A stretch of 64,000 nucleotides of DNA from NCBI RefSeq assembly GCF_900099825.1, contig NZ_LT629693.1, positions 4,475,001 to 4,539,000 of the forward strand. The letters are read 5' to 3'. This DNA comes from Bradyrhizobium ottawaense. GTDB lineage: Bacteria > Pseudomonadota > Alphaproteobacteria > Rhizobiales > Xanthobacteraceae. The position numbers and the translations under genes are program-made. The notes below the pieces were generated by a model. The model was not told where the DNA came from. It was given only the letters and a program-made list of their open reading frames with translations, and did not search any database. Every line of letters starts with the position of its first letter. The stretch's first letter is position 1. Positions 40,782 to 49,568 of this stretch are shown in pieces.

Positions 40782-42440
40782 ATGCGTATCGTAAGTTCGA
40801 AAAAGGCCGTGACGGCGTGGATGCTGGCGACCGCACTGGTGGTGGGACTGCCGCAACTGGCCTCGGCCGAATCCGTGCTGCGGATCGGCATGACCGCCGC
40901 CGATATTCCGCGCACCCTCGGCCAGCCCGACCAGGGCTTTGAAGGCAACCGCTTCACCGGCCTCACGATGTATGACGCGCTGACGATGTGGGACCTGTCC
41001 TCGGCCGACAAGGCGAGCGTCATGATTCCCGGCCTCGCCACCGAGTGGAAGGTCGACGACGCCGACAAGAAGAAGTGGACCTTCAAGCTGCGTCCCGGCG
41101 TCACCTTTCACGACGGTTCGCCGTTCAACGCCGACGCCGTGGTCTGGAATGTCGAGAAGGTGCTGAAGCAGGATGCGCCGCAATTCGACGCCAGCCAGGT
41201 CGGCGTCACCGCCTCGCGCATGCCGACCTTGGCTTCCGCGCGCAAGGTCGACGACATGACGGTGGAGCTGATCACCAAGGAGCCGGATAGCTTCCTGCCG
41301 ATCAACCTCACCAACCTGTTCATGGCATCTCCTTCGAAATGGCAAAAACTGTTCGACGCCGCCGAGGGCGCGGACGCCAAGGCGAAATCGCAGGCTGCCT
41401 GGGCCGCCTTCGCCAAGGACGCTTCGGGCACCGGCCCCTGGAAGATGTCCGCCTTCACGCCGCGCGAACGGCTCGAACTGGTCAAGAACGCCGACTACTG
41501 GGACAAGGCGCGCGTTCCCAAGGTCGACAAGATGGTGCTGCTGCCGATGCCGGAGGCCAATGCCCGCACCGCGGCGCTGCTGTCGGGTCAGGTCGACTGG
41601 GTCGAGGCGCCGGCGCCGGATGCGGTTGCCGAAATCAAGCAGCGCGGCTTCGTGATCCAGAGCAACGAGGAGCCGCATGTCTGGCCGTGGCAGTTCTCCC
41701 GCGTCGAAGGCTCGCCCTGGAACGACATCCGGGTTCGCAAGGCCGCCAATCTCTGCGTCGATCGCGAAGGCCTGAAGGACGGGCTGCTCGCCGGCCTGAT
41801 GGTGCCGGCGACCGGCACCTTCGAGCCCGGCCATCCCTGGCGCGGCAATCCGACCTTCCAGATCAAGTACGACAAACCGGCCGCGCAGAAGCTGATGCAA
41901 GAAGCCGGCTTCGGCCCGACCAAGAAGCTCACGGTCAAGATCCAGACCTCGGCGTCCGGCTCCGGCCAGATGCTGCCGCTGCCGATGAACGAATATCTGC
42001 AGCAGGCGCTGGCGGAATGCTATTTCGATGTTCAGCTCGACGTCATCGAGTGGAACACGCTGTTCACCAACTGGCGGCGCGGCGTCAAGGATCCCTCCGC
42101 CAACGGCGCCAACGCGACCAACGTCACCTATGCGGCGATGGACCCGTTCTTCGCCATGGTGCGCTTCCTGCAGTCGTCGATGGCGCCGCCGGTATCGAAT
42201 AATTGGGGTTTCATCAACAATCCCAAGTTCGACGAACTGGTGACCAAAGCGCGCCAGACCTTCGACCCCGCGGCGCGTGACGCAGCGCTCGCCGAACTGC
42301 ACGCGGCCTCGGTGGACGATGCGGCCTTCCTCTACGTCGCCCATGACGTCGCCCCGCGCGCGATGAGCCCGAAGATCAAGGGTTTTGTGCAGCCGAAGAG
42401 CTGGTTCGTCGACTTCTCGCCGGTGTCGATCGCGCCGTAA
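40782..42440 (+). CDS. Family 5 (DppA/OppA-like) solute-binding protein B
   Basis: A 552-residue periplasmic binding protein; signal peptide ending LPQLASAE. Family blocks include MIPGLATEWKVDDADKKKW, FKLRPGVTFHDGSPFNADAV, SGTGPWKMSAFTPRE and RGFVIQSNEEPHVW. It begins the rightward transport operon under a sigma-54 promoter. A repeat element (42463-42580) separates it from the permease genes. It is a paralogue of the divergent binding protein, so two ligands may share one permease. Confidence 0.92.
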   Translation: MRIVSSKKAVTAWMLATALVVGLPQLASAESVLRIGMTAADIPRTLGQPDQGFEGNRFTGLTMYDALTMWDLSSADKASVMIPGLATEWKVDDADKKKWTFKLRPGVTFHDGSPFNADAVVWNVEKVLKQDAPQFDASQVGVTASRMPTLASARKVDDMTVELITKEPDSFLPINLTNLFMASPSKWQKLFDAAEGADAKAKSQAAWAAFAKDASGTGPWKMSAFTPRERLELVKNADYWDKARVPKVDKMVLLPMPEANARTAALLSGQVDWVEAPAPDAVAEIKQRGFVIQSNEEPHVWPWQFSRVEGSPWNDIRVRKAANLCVDREGLKDGLLAGLMVPATGTFEPGHPWRGNPTFQIKYDKPAAQKLMQEAGFGPTKKLTVKIQTSASGSGQMLPLPMNEYLQQALAECYFDVQLDVIEWNTLFTNWRRGVKDPSANGANATNVTYAAMDPFFAMVRFLQSSMAPPVSNNWGFINNPKFDELVTKARQTFDPAARDAALAELHAASVDDAAFLYVAHDVAPRAMSPKIKGFVQPKSWFVDFSPVSIAP

Positions 42441-42462
42441 CACTCGCGTCTAGTTCTTTCTC

Positions 42463-42580
42463 CGTCATGCCCGGGCTTGACCCGGGCATCCACGCCTTTC
42501 TTGCTTGTGGCCAAGACGTGGATGGCCGGGACACCTGGCGCGAAGACGCGCTTCGCGCTTCTGCCCGGCCATGACGACGG
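42463..42580. repeat. Palindromic repeat element
   Basis: The left part CCGTCATGCCCGGGC and the right part GCCCGGCCATGACGACGG pair imperfectly, with internal hairpins (GCCCGGGCTTGACCCGGGC and GCGCGAAGACGCGCTTCGCGC regions). It fills the gap between the binding protein and dppB and could attenuate transcription into the permease genes, lowering their dose relative to the binding protein. Confidence 0.6.
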
Positions 42581-42614
42581 AGAAATTCGATTGCTGACTA
42601 ACAGAAGGTGATCC

Positions 42615-43568
42615 GTGCTCGTCTATATTGTTCGGCGTATCGTCTACGTCATCCCGATCGTGATCAGCGTGGCGCTGGTGTGCTTCCTGCTGGTGCACAT
42701 CACGCCCGGCGATCCCCTGGTCGCGGTGCTGCCGGCGGATGCGTCGCAGGAACTCGCCCAGCAACTGCGCGTCGCCTATGGCTTCGACCGTCCGCTGCCG
42801 GTGCAATTCGGGCTCTGGCTGTGGCGCGCGGTCCATGGCGATCTCGGCCATTCCATCGCCACCGGTCGCGCGGTGCTGACGGAAGTGCTGCGTGCGGTCG
42901 GCAACACCGTGACCCTGGCGATCGCCGCGGCCGTGATCGGCTTTACGCTCGGATTGTTCTTCGGCCTGATCGCCGGCTACTTCCGCGATACCTGGGTCGA
43001 CAAGGTCGCGACGTCAATTGCCATCGCGGGCGTCTCGGTGCCGCATTACTGGCTCGGCATGGTGCTGGTCATCATCTTCTCGGTGCAGCTCAACTGGCTG
43101 CCCGCGGTCGGCGCCGGTCCCGGCGGCTCCGGCGCCTGGAGCTGGGACTGGGAACACATGCGCTATCTGGTGCTGCCGGCGATCACCACTTCGGTGATCC
43201 CGATGGGCATCGTCACCCGCACCGTGCGGGCGCTGACCGGCGATATCCTCAGCCAGGATTTCGTCGAGGCGTTGCGTGCCAAGGGCCTGCGCGAGACCGA
43301 CGTGTTTCGTCACGTCATCAAGAACGCGGCGCCGACGGCGCTCGCCGTAATGGGGCTGCAGCTCGGCTACATGCTCGGCGGCTCGATCCTGATCGAGACG
43401 GTGTTTTCGTGGCCGGGCTCGGGGCTGCTGCTTAATTCCGCGATCTTCCAGCGCGACCTGCCGCTGCTGCAGGGCACGATCCTGGTGCTGGCGCTGTTCT
43501 TCGTGGCTCTCAATCTCCTGGTCGATATCGCGCAAGCCGCGATCGATCCGCGCATCAAGCGAAGTTAA
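42615..43568 (+). CDS. dppB: Dipeptide/oligopeptide-type ABC permease, DppB class
   Basis: A 317-residue permease starting at GTG 42615 after AGAAGGTGA. The first membrane helix (YIVRRIVYVIPIVISVALVCF) and the segment VHITPGDPL with FGLWLWRAVHGDLG are DppB/OppB hallmarks. The EAA coupling loop is EALRAKGLRETDVFRHVIKN. Works with DppC at 43587. Confidence 0.92.
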   Translation: MLVYIVRRIVYVIPIVISVALVCFLLVHITPGDPLVAVLPADASQELAQQLRVAYGFDRPLPVQFGLWLWRAVHGDLGHSIATGRAVLTEVLRAVGNTVTLAIAAAVIGFTLGLFFGLIAGYFRDTWVDKVATSIAIAGVSVPHYWLGMVLVIIFSVQLNWLPAVGAGPGGSGAWSWDWEHMRYLVLPAITTSVIPMGIVTRTVRALTGDILSQDFVEALRAKGLRETDVFRHVIKNAAPTALAVMGLQLGYMLGGSILIETVFSWPGSGLLLNSAIFQRDLPLLQGTILVLALFFVALNLLVDIAQAAIDPRIKRS

Positions 43569-43586
43569 AACAATGAAGTTCCGCCC

Positions 43587-44474
43587 ATGAGCGTGATGTC
43601 AGATACCGCCCTGCAGGCCGCGCCCGCCACCAAGGCGCGCGGCTATTGGGCCACCGTCGGCCGCCGTATCGTCAGGGACAAGGTCAGCATGGCCTGCGCG
43701 CTGATTCTGGCGTTGATCTTCCTGTCGGCGCTGTGCGCGCCGTGGCTGGGCCTCGCCGATCCCTATGCCGGTTCGATGATCCGAAGGCTTCGCCACATCG
43801 GCACGCCGAACTATCCGCTCGGCACCGACGAACTCGGCCGCGACATGCTGGCGCGGCTGGTCTATGGCGGGCGGCTGTCGCTGATCATCGGCATCCTGCC
43901 CGTGATCCTCGCCTTCGGGATCGGCACGTCCTTGGGCCTCGTCGCCGGCTATGTCGGCGGCAAGCTCAACACCGCGATCATGCGCACGATAGACGTGTTC
44001 TACGCGTTCCCATCGGTGCTGCTGGCGATCGCGATATCCGGCGCGCTCGGCGCGGGTATCGTCAACTCGATCGTGTCGCTGACCATCGTGTTTGTGCCGC
44101 AGATCACGCGCGTCGCGGAGAGCGTCACCACCGGCGTGCGCAACATGGATTTCGTCGAGGCCGCGCGCGCTTCCGGCGCCGGCGCCTTCACCATCATGCG
44201 CGTGCACATGCTCGGCAACGTGCTCGGCCCGATCTTCGTCTACGCAACCGGGTTGATTTCAGTGTCGATGATTTTGGCGGCCGGCCTGTCGTTTCTCGGC
44301 CTAGGCACAAAGCCGCCGGAGCCGGAATGGGGCCTGATGCTCAACACGCTGCGCACCGCGATCTATGTCAATCCGTGGGTGGCGGCGCTGCCCGGCGTCA
44401 TGATCTTCGCGGTGTCGATCTGCTTCAACCTGCTCAGCGACGGCATGCGCAGCGCCATGGACATCAGGAACTGA
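43587..44474 (+). CDS. dppC: Dipeptide/oligopeptide-type ABC permease, DppC class
   Basis: A 295-residue permease, 18 bases after dppB. It has the DppC pattern of one N-terminal helix, PNYPLGTDELGRDMLARLVYG, then five further helices and the EAA loop EAARASGAGAFTIMRVHMLG, and GLSFLGLGTKPPEPEWG near the end. All residues of these conserved blocks look normal. An alternative start nine bases downstream cannot be excluded. Confidence 0.92.
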   Translation: MSVMSDTALQAAPATKARGYWATVGRRIVRDKVSMACALILALIFLSALCAPWLGLADPYAGSMIRRLRHIGTPNYPLGTDELGRDMLARLVYGGRLSLIIGILPVILAFGIGTSLGLVAGYVGGKLNTAIMRTIDVFYAFPSVLLAIAISGALGAGIVNSIVSLTIVFVPQITRVAESVTTGVRNMDFVEAARASGAGAFTIMRVHMLGNVLGPIFVYATGLISVSMILAAGLSFLGLGTKPPEPEWGLMLNTLRTAIYVNPWVAALPGVMIFAVSICFNLLSDGMRSAMDIRN

Positions 44475-44478
44475 CGCG

Positions 44479-45558
44479 ATGAACGAGAGCACTCCGTCTG
44501 TCGAACTCATGGAGCCGGTCGAGGACATCGGCGGCGCGGCGCAGCCGCTGCTGCAGGTCTTGGGCCTCACAAAACATTTTCCGGTGCGGGGCGACCTGTT
44601 CAGCGCGCGCAAGACTGTGCGTGCGGTGGACAATGTGTCGTTCTCGATCGCCAAGGGCGAAACCGTAGGGATCGTCGGCGAATCCGGCTGCGGCAAGTCG
44701 ACCACGGCGCGGCTGCTGATGCACCTGATGAAGCGCGATGCCGGCGATATCGTCTATGACGGCATGCAGGTCGGCCGCGCATTGTCACTTCGCGAGTTGC
44801 GCCGCGGCATGCAGATGGTGTTTCAGGACAGCTACGCCTCGCTCAACCCGCGGCTGACCATTGAAGAGTCGATCGCGTTCGGCCCCAAGGTGCACGGCAT
44901 GGCGGACAACGCTGCGCGGGCGCTGGCGCGCGAATTGCTGGGCAAGGTCGGCTTGCGGCCGGAAAATTTCGCCAACCGCTATCCGCACGAGATTTCCGGC
45001 GGCCAGCGCCAGCGCGTCAATATCGCGCGTGCGCTGGCGCTGTCGCCGCGGCTGGTGATCCTCGACGAGGCGGTGTCGGCGCTCGACAAGTCGGTCGAGG
45101 CCCAGGTGCTCAACCTGCTCGCCGACCTCAAGCGCGAATTCGGCCTGACATACTTGTTCATCAGCCACGACCTCAACGTGGTGCGTTACATCTCGGACCG
45201 CGTGCTGGTGATGTATCTCGGTGAAGTCGTCGAACTCGGTCCGGTCGACAAGGTCTGGGATGCGCCGGCGCATCCCTATACGCGGGCGCTTTTGGCCGCG
45301 ATGCCGTCGTCCGATCCCGACAAGCGCACCGAGACGCCGCCGATTTCGGGCGATCCGCCGAATCCGATCGACCCGCCATCGGGCTGCCGGTTTCACACCC
45401 GCTGTCCGTTTGCGGAGCCGCTCTGCGCAAATGCGACCCCAAAACTCGCAGACCTCGATACAATGGGTCATCAAGCGGCGTGCTACATGGCCATTCCAGG
45501 CTCCGGGCACAGCCGCGCACCGGCCAAGGAAAACAATAAGGGAGAAAGCGCCGCATGA
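44479..45558 (+). CDS. dppF: Oligopeptide-type ABC ATPase, DppF/OppF class
   Basis: A 359-residue ATPase with Walker A GESGCGKSTT, signature ISGGQRQRVNIARAL, Walker B LVILDEAVSALD and His loop FISHDLNVV. The C-terminal oligopeptide-transporter domain with clustered Cys (GCRFHTRCPFAEPLCA) is present. Its Walker B Glu is followed by Ala-Val (DEAVSALD) where DEPTSALD is common, a known variant in DppF. Its stop overlaps the start of the small AtzG-like gene (ATGA). Confidence 0.92.
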   Translation: MNESTPSVELMEPVEDIGGAAQPLLQVLGLTKHFPVRGDLFSARKTVRAVDNVSFSIAKGETVGIVGESGCGKSTTARLLMHLMKRDAGDIVYDGMQVGRALSLRELRRGMQMVFQDSYASLNPRLTIEESIAFGPKVHGMADNAARALARELLGKVGLRPENFANRYPHEISGGQRQRVNIARALALSPRLVILDEAVSALDKSVEAQVLNLLADLKREFGLTYLFISHDLNVVRYISDRVLVMYLGEVVELGPVDKVWDAPAHPYTRALLAAMPSSDPDKRTETPPISGDPPNPIDPPSGCRFHTRCPFAEPLCANATPKLADLDTMGHQAACYMAIPGSGHSRAPAKENNKGESAA

Positions 45559-45752
45559 CGAAACCCGGTCCCAAAGAGGTGATCGCGATCACCAGCACCG
45601 CGGGCGTGCCCGTGGACAGCGAAACCGCCTCACGCATCGCCAATTCCATTGGTCCGGCCTTCGACGGCTTTGCGGCCGTGGCCGGCACGCTGCCGTTCGA
45701 TCTCGAGCCGGCTAGTTATTTGCTGGTCCAGAATGCCGAGGTGTCGAAGTGA
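45555..45752 (+). CDS. AtzG-like (DUF4089) small amidase partner
   Basis: A 65-residue protein between dppF and the amidase, overlapping both by four bases. Its sequence has a helix-rich core (PVDSETASRIANSIGPAFDG) and the ending LPFDLEPASYLL. This layout resembles AtzG/DUF4089 proteins, which have a GatC-like role: they bind and stabilise an amidase subunit (AtzE in cyanuric acid breakdown). The tight coupling to an amidase gene is the strongest support. It is too short for a catalytic role. Placement is by pattern and context. Confidence 0.72.
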   Translation: MTKPGPKEVIAITSTAGVPVDSETASRIANSIGPAFDGFAAVAGTLPFDLEPASYLLVQNAEVSK

Positions 45753-47170
45753 ACAAGCACAGCACCGAGCCGGCCTTGATGTCGCTCGTCGCGGTCGCCA
45801 AAGCGATCGCCGACAAGAAATTTTCCTCGCGCGAAGTCACGCAATCCTGCCTGAACCGGATCGCGGAGTGGCAGCCGCGCCTCAACGCCTTCATGGCGAT
45901 CGAGGCGGAAAGCGCGCTGGCGGCGGCCGACGCCGCCGATGCAGCCTTGGCAAAAGGCAACAACCGTGGCCCGCTGCATGGCGTGCCGCTGGCGCACAAG
46001 GACATGTATTACGACGCCGGCAAGGTGGTGACCTGCGGCTCCAAGATCCGGCGCCATTTCGTCGCGACCACGACCTCGACCGCGTTGCAGCGGCTCAAGG
46101 ACGCCGGCACGGTTCGCCTCGGCTCGCTGCAGATGGTGGAGTTCGCCTACGGCCCGACCGGCCATAACGTGCATTACGGCGCGGTGCGTAACCCCTGGAA
46201 TGTCGATCACATCACCGGCGGTTCGTCGTCCGGCTCGGGCTCGGCGGTGGCGGCCCGGCTGACCTTCGCGGCGCTGGGATCGGATACCGGCGGCTCGATC
46301 CGGATGCCCGCGCATTTCTGCGGCGTCACCGGCCTGAAGACCACGGTCGGCCGCGTCAGCCGCGCCGGCGCGATGCCGCTGTCGCAATCGCTCGATACCG
46401 TCGGCCCACTGGCGCAGACCGTAGAAGATTGCGCGCTGCTGACCGGGCTGATGGCGGGCGCCGACCCTGAGGATCTCACGGCATCGACGCGGCCGGTGCC
46501 GGATTACATGGCGGCGACCCAAGGTTCGCTCAAGGGGCTCCGGATCGGCGTGCCCACCGCGTTCTATGTCGACGATCTCGATGCCGAAGTGGCCCGCGTG
46601 CTCGACGAGACCATCGCGACGCTCAAACGAGAGGGCGCCGAGATCGTCAAGGTCGAATTGCCGGACCAGCGTCAGCTCACCGCGGCCTGTCAGCTCGTGC
46701 TCGCGACCGAAGCCGCCGCGTTCCACAAAAGATGGCTGATCGAGCGGCCGCAGGATTACGGTGCGCAGGTGCTGATGCGGCTGCAGAACGGGCTTGCGAT
46801 CCCGGCGGTGTCCTATCTCGAAGCGATGCGCTGGCGCGGTCCGGCGCTGTCGGCCTGGCTTGCCGCCGTTGCCGGCACCGACGCCGTGCTGGCGCCAGTG
46901 GCGCCGATGCCGGCGCCGACCATTGCCGAAAGCGATGTCGGCAACAGCATCGATGCGGAAGCCGTGATCCAGCGCATTACGAAATTCACCCGCCCGATCA
47001 ATTATCTCGGCCTGCCGTCGCTTTCGATCCCGACCGGCTTCACCAAGGCCGGTCTGCCGGTCGGCATGCAGCTGGTCGGCCGCGCGTTCGATGAGGCGAT
47101 GCTGGTCCGCATTGGGGCGGCGTTCCAGCGCGCGACCGATTTCCACGCACGGGTGCCAAAGCTCTCATGA
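45749..47170 (+). CDS. Amidase signature family hydrolase (AtzE/GatA-like)
   Basis: A 473-residue amidase starting at GTG 45749. The Ser-cisSer-Lys triad is visible: Lys84 in LAHKDMYY, the Ser159-161 cluster in GGSSSGSGSAVAARL, and the nucleophile Ser183 in GSDTGGSIRMP. Downstream LKTTVGRVSRAG and DTVGPLAQTVEDCALL complete the signature. It hydrolyses a C-N amide bond, releasing ammonia or an amine. Placed inside a transporter operon under a sigma-54 promoter, it probably acts on the imported compound. AtzE, other amidases and GatA share this fold, so the substrate cannot be assigned. No gatB or gatC is nearby, so it is not the tRNA amidotransferase. Confidence 0.9.
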   Translation: MNKHSTEPALMSLVAVAKAIADKKFSSREVTQSCLNRIAEWQPRLNAFMAIEAESALAAADAADAALAKGNNRGPLHGVPLAHKDMYYDAGKVVTCGSKIRRHFVATTTSTALQRLKDAGTVRLGSLQMVEFAYGPTGHNVHYGAVRNPWNVDHITGGSSSGSGSAVAARLTFAALGSDTGGSIRMPAHFCGVTGLKTTVGRVSRAGAMPLSQSLDTVGPLAQTVEDCALLTGLMAGADPEDLTASTRPVPDYMAATQGSLKGLRIGVPTAFYVDDLDAEVARVLDETIATLKREGAEIVKVELPDQRQLTAACQLVLATEAAAFHKRWLIERPQDYGAQVLMRLQNGLAIPAVSYLEAMRWRGPALSAWLAAVAGTDAVLAPVAPMPAPTIAESDVGNSIDAEAVIQRITKFTRPINYLGLPSLSIPTGFTKAGLPVGMQLVGRAFDEAMLVRIGAAFQRATDFHARVPKLS

Positions 47171-48153
47171 CCAACCTCGTCGAGATCGATCACCTCAACA
47201 TCCGCTTTACCGGCGAGCGAACGGTGCATGCCGTCAACGATCTCTCGCTCACGCTCGGCGAGGGTGAGGTGCTCGGCCTTCTTGGCGAGTCTGGTTCCGG
47301 CAAGAGCGTGACCTTGCGAGCGCTGATGCGGCTGTTGCCGCGGAAGCGCACGCAGATCTCGGGGCGCGTGAACGTGCTCGGCCGTGACGTGCTGGCGCTC
47401 GACGACGAGGAATTGTCTGATTTTCGCGGCCAGACGGTTTCGATGATCTTTCAGGAGCCCGCGCTGGCGCTCGATCCGGTCTACACCATCGGCAGGCAGA
47501 TCGCGGAAAGTGTGATCCGCCATGAAGGCAAGAGCGAGCGCGACGCGATGGCGCGGGCGCTGGAAATGCTGGAAGTGGTGCGGATTCCCTCGGCCAAGCG
47601 CCGCCTCGATGCCTATCCGCACGAAATGTCCGGCGGCATGCGGCAGCGCGCGATGATCGCGCTGGCGCTGGCCTGCAAGCCGAAAATCCTGTTGGCTGAC
47701 GAGCCGACCACGGCGCTCGACGCCACCGTGCAGATTCAGATCCTGCTGCTGCTGCGCGAATTGCAGCGCGAGTTCGGCATGTCCGTCATCTTCGTGACAC
47801 ATGACATCGGTGTCGCCATTGAAATCTGCGACCGCGTCGCCGTGATGTATGCCGGCCAGATCGTGGAGCAGGGCACGCTCAGCCAGATCGTGCGCTCGCC
47901 GGTTCATCCCTATCCGAAGGGATTGCTGGCCTCGACCGTCCACGGCGCCAAACGGGGGCAGCGGCTGGAGACCATCCCGGGGACGCCGCCCTCGCTCGAC
48001 AAGACGCCGGCGAGTTGCTCCTTTGCGCCGCGCTGCAGCCTGGCGCAGCCGCGCTGTAGCGAGCAATTGCCGCCCAATGTGGCGATATCCTCGGGCCACA
48101 CCGCCCGATGCGTGCTGGCGGAGCCAATGGCTGCCGTTGCGGCTGCGACGTAG
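47167..48153 (+). CDS. dppD: Oligopeptide-type ABC ATPase, DppD/OppD class
   Basis: A 328-residue ATPase whose start overlaps the amidase stop (ATGA). Walker [11 protein letters not shown], signature [15 protein letters not shown], Walker [13 protein letters not shown], His loop VTHDIGVAI, and a C-terminal Cys segment ([15 protein letters not shown]). It completes the importer. The usual D-F adjacency is broken by the AtzG-like and amidase genes, which ties their translation to the transporter. Confidence 0.93.
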   Translation: MTNLVEIDHLNIRFTGERTVHAVNDLSLTLGEGEVLGLLGESGSGKSVTLRALMRLLPRKRTQISGRVNVLGRDVLALDDEELSDFRGQTVSMIFQEPALALDPVYTIGRQIAESVIRHEGKSERDAMARALEMLEVVRIPSAKRRLDAYPHEMSGGMRQRAMIALALACKPKILLADEPTTALDATVQIQILLLLRELQREFGMSVIFVTHDIGVAIEICDRVAVMYAGQIVEQGTLSQIVRSPVHPYPKGLLASTVHGAKRGQRLETIPGTPPSLDKTPASCSFAPRCSLAQPRCSEQLPPNVAISSGHTARCVLAEPMAAVAAAT

Positions 48154-48170
48154 GAATTGAAGAGAGGGTG

Positions 48171-48410
48171 TTATCCACCAAGTCCCGGATCGGCCCAGTG
48201 CTCGATCTGGGAAGGGCCGATCACCTGCTTGGGTTGATGGGGATTGAGCGTGCCTGCGCTGGCGATCCAGCCCTTGGCCAGGATCTGCATCGCAAACAGC
48301 TTGGCATCGACTTCCGCTTTGAAGGTGCGGGTCGTGCGGACCATGCTGGTCGCGTCTTCGTCCGTTTTGTCCGGACCAAAAGTAACATACCAAATATCGC
48401 CGTGTGCCAT
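48171..48410 (-). CDS. Small conserved hypothetical protein
   Basis: A 79-residue protein starting at ATG 48410. It is rich in aromatic and charged residues, with WYVTFGPDKTDEDATSMVRT near the start, a helical middle (EVDAKLFAMQILAKGW) and a basic C-terminus. Codon use matches the real genes around it. I believe similar short proteins occur in Bradyrhizobium, but I know of no function. Convergent with dppD. Confidence 0.6.
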   Translation of the reverse strand: MAHGDIWYVTFGPDKTDEDATSMVRTTRTFKAEVDAKLFAMQILAKGWIASAGTLNPHQPKQVIGPSQIEHWADPGLGG

Positions 48411-48556
48411 GTCCGATTAACACCGATGGCGGCAAAAAGTTTCATGTCGTTCGGAACGGACACGCACCGAAAAGATTATGGGTCGTCACGTCGATCGATA
48501 GTGGCTAAGGTATCATGTAGCGCCAGGACGGCGTTACACAATCCGGGGGGATTCCA

Positions 48557-48820
48557 ATGCAAATATCCAATGAAGGCATTCTCGTTATTCTGTTCGTCGG
48601 CCTGGTGGCCGGTTGGCTCGCCGGCAAGATCGTGCGCGGCACCGGCTTCGGTATTATCGGCGACATCCTCGTCGGCATCGCCGGCGCGCTGCTCGCCAGT
48701 TTCCTGTTTCCCAAGCTCGGCATTCATATCGGCAGCGGGCTGGTGTCGGAGATCATCTATTCCGCGATCGGCGCCGTCGTGCTGTTGCTGATCGTGCGAC
48801 TGCTTCGCGGCCGGATGTAG
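48557..48820 (+). CDS. GlsB/YeaQ/YmgE-family stress-associated membrane protein
   Basis: An 87-residue protein with three hydrophobic helices: ILVILFVGLVAGWLAGKIVR, IIGDILVGIAGALLASFLFP, and a C-terminal VVLLLIVRLLRGRM. The G-W-L-A-G-K and G-D-I-x-x-G-x-x-G-A motifs are those of the transglycosylase-associated (GlsB/YeaQ/YmgE) family, small inner membrane proteins often induced by stress. A GGGGGG purine run lies just before ATG 48557. Monocistronic, ending at the hairpin at 48860. Confidence 0.9.
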   Translation: MQISNEGILVILFVGLVAGWLAGKIVRGTGFGIIGDILVGIAGALLASFLFPKLGIHIGSGLVSEIIYSAIGAVVLLLIVRLLRGRM

Positions 48821-48859
48821 CGGCGCCGCCAGTACGCTCCGGCTTTCTGTCGACACAAA

Positions 48860-48889
48860 ATCGGGGCCGTCTTTGCAGACGGCCCCGAT
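48860..48889. terminator. Convergent terminator hairpin
   Basis: ATCGGGGCCGTCT and AGACGGCCCCGAT form a 13-bp perfect stem with a TTGC loop between two convergent genes. Confidence 0.8.
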
Positions 48890-48912
48890 CAATAACGCCA
48901 TCCTGCAAGGCT

Positions 48913-49329
48913 TTACTCGACGATTTCGACGACCCGGCGGGTACGCGGATCCACCAGCACCGTGCGGCCGTTCACGACCGTATAGCGATAGCTTTGCGCG
49001 TGATATTCCTCCGGAACGTCGTAATAGGTGACGCCCGCTTCGGGCAGCACCGCGCCGACGCGGAAATCGCCCTGGTATTCATAGGAGGGGTGGTGCCGTT
49101 CGACCACATAGGTGTGGAAGCGCGGGCGCTGGTCGACACCGAGAACCCCGGTCACACCACCCACCACGCCGCCAATGACGCCACCGACCACGGCGCCCAC
49201 CGGACCCGCTGCCCGTTCGCCTTCTCGGGAGCCTCGTTCCACACCACCGGGAACGCCTTGGGCTTGCGCCACGACGGGCAGTGCAACGACGGCAACAAGG
49301 GCAGTAATTCCGATAAAGCGGCGGATCAT
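48913..49329 (-). CDS. Exported DUF1236-like protein
   Basis: A 138-residue protein with signal peptide (MIRRFIGITALVAVVALPVVAQA). A Gly/Val-rich glycine-zipper-like stretch (AVVGGVIGGVVGGVTGVLG) comes next. The C-terminal half has VGAVLPEAGVTYYDVPEEY, then YRYTVVNGRTVLVDPRTRRV and VEIVE, the typical DUF1236 ending found in many rhizobial envelope proteins. Function unknown; the ending resembles small surface proteins with an RcnB-like fold, but this is uncertain. Confidence 0.85.
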   Translation of the reverse strand: MIRRFIGITALVAVVALPVVAQAQGVPGGVERGSREGERAAGPVGAVVGGVIGGVVGGVTGVLGVDQRPRFHTYVVERHHPSYEYQGDFRVGAVLPEAGVTYYDVPEEYHAQSYRYTVVNGRTVLVDPRTRRVVEIVE

Positions 49330-49568
49330 GACATCTCCAGTGATATTGGCTGAGGTGACATCACAATGGTTGGGAGCCGATTAGGTTCCGTCCGCGCGCC
49401 ACCCTTCCTCCTGCCCGGGCGGTCGTATATGAGAGAAACGCCACCGGAACGTGCCGGAAGTCTCCAGAGCGAATGGGCGGCGTGGATGGTGGCAGCGGCT
49501 GGTTAATCCAAAAATCGCGACCTGATACTATGATCGACGCAGGCGCGGACAGGCATTCGAGGCATGGC

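Noticed and set aside
45749..47170. Naming the amidase atzE or gatA
   Set aside because: The signature fits the whole amidase family. No gatB or gatC is present and no cyanuric acid pathway gene is nearby, so only family level is supported.
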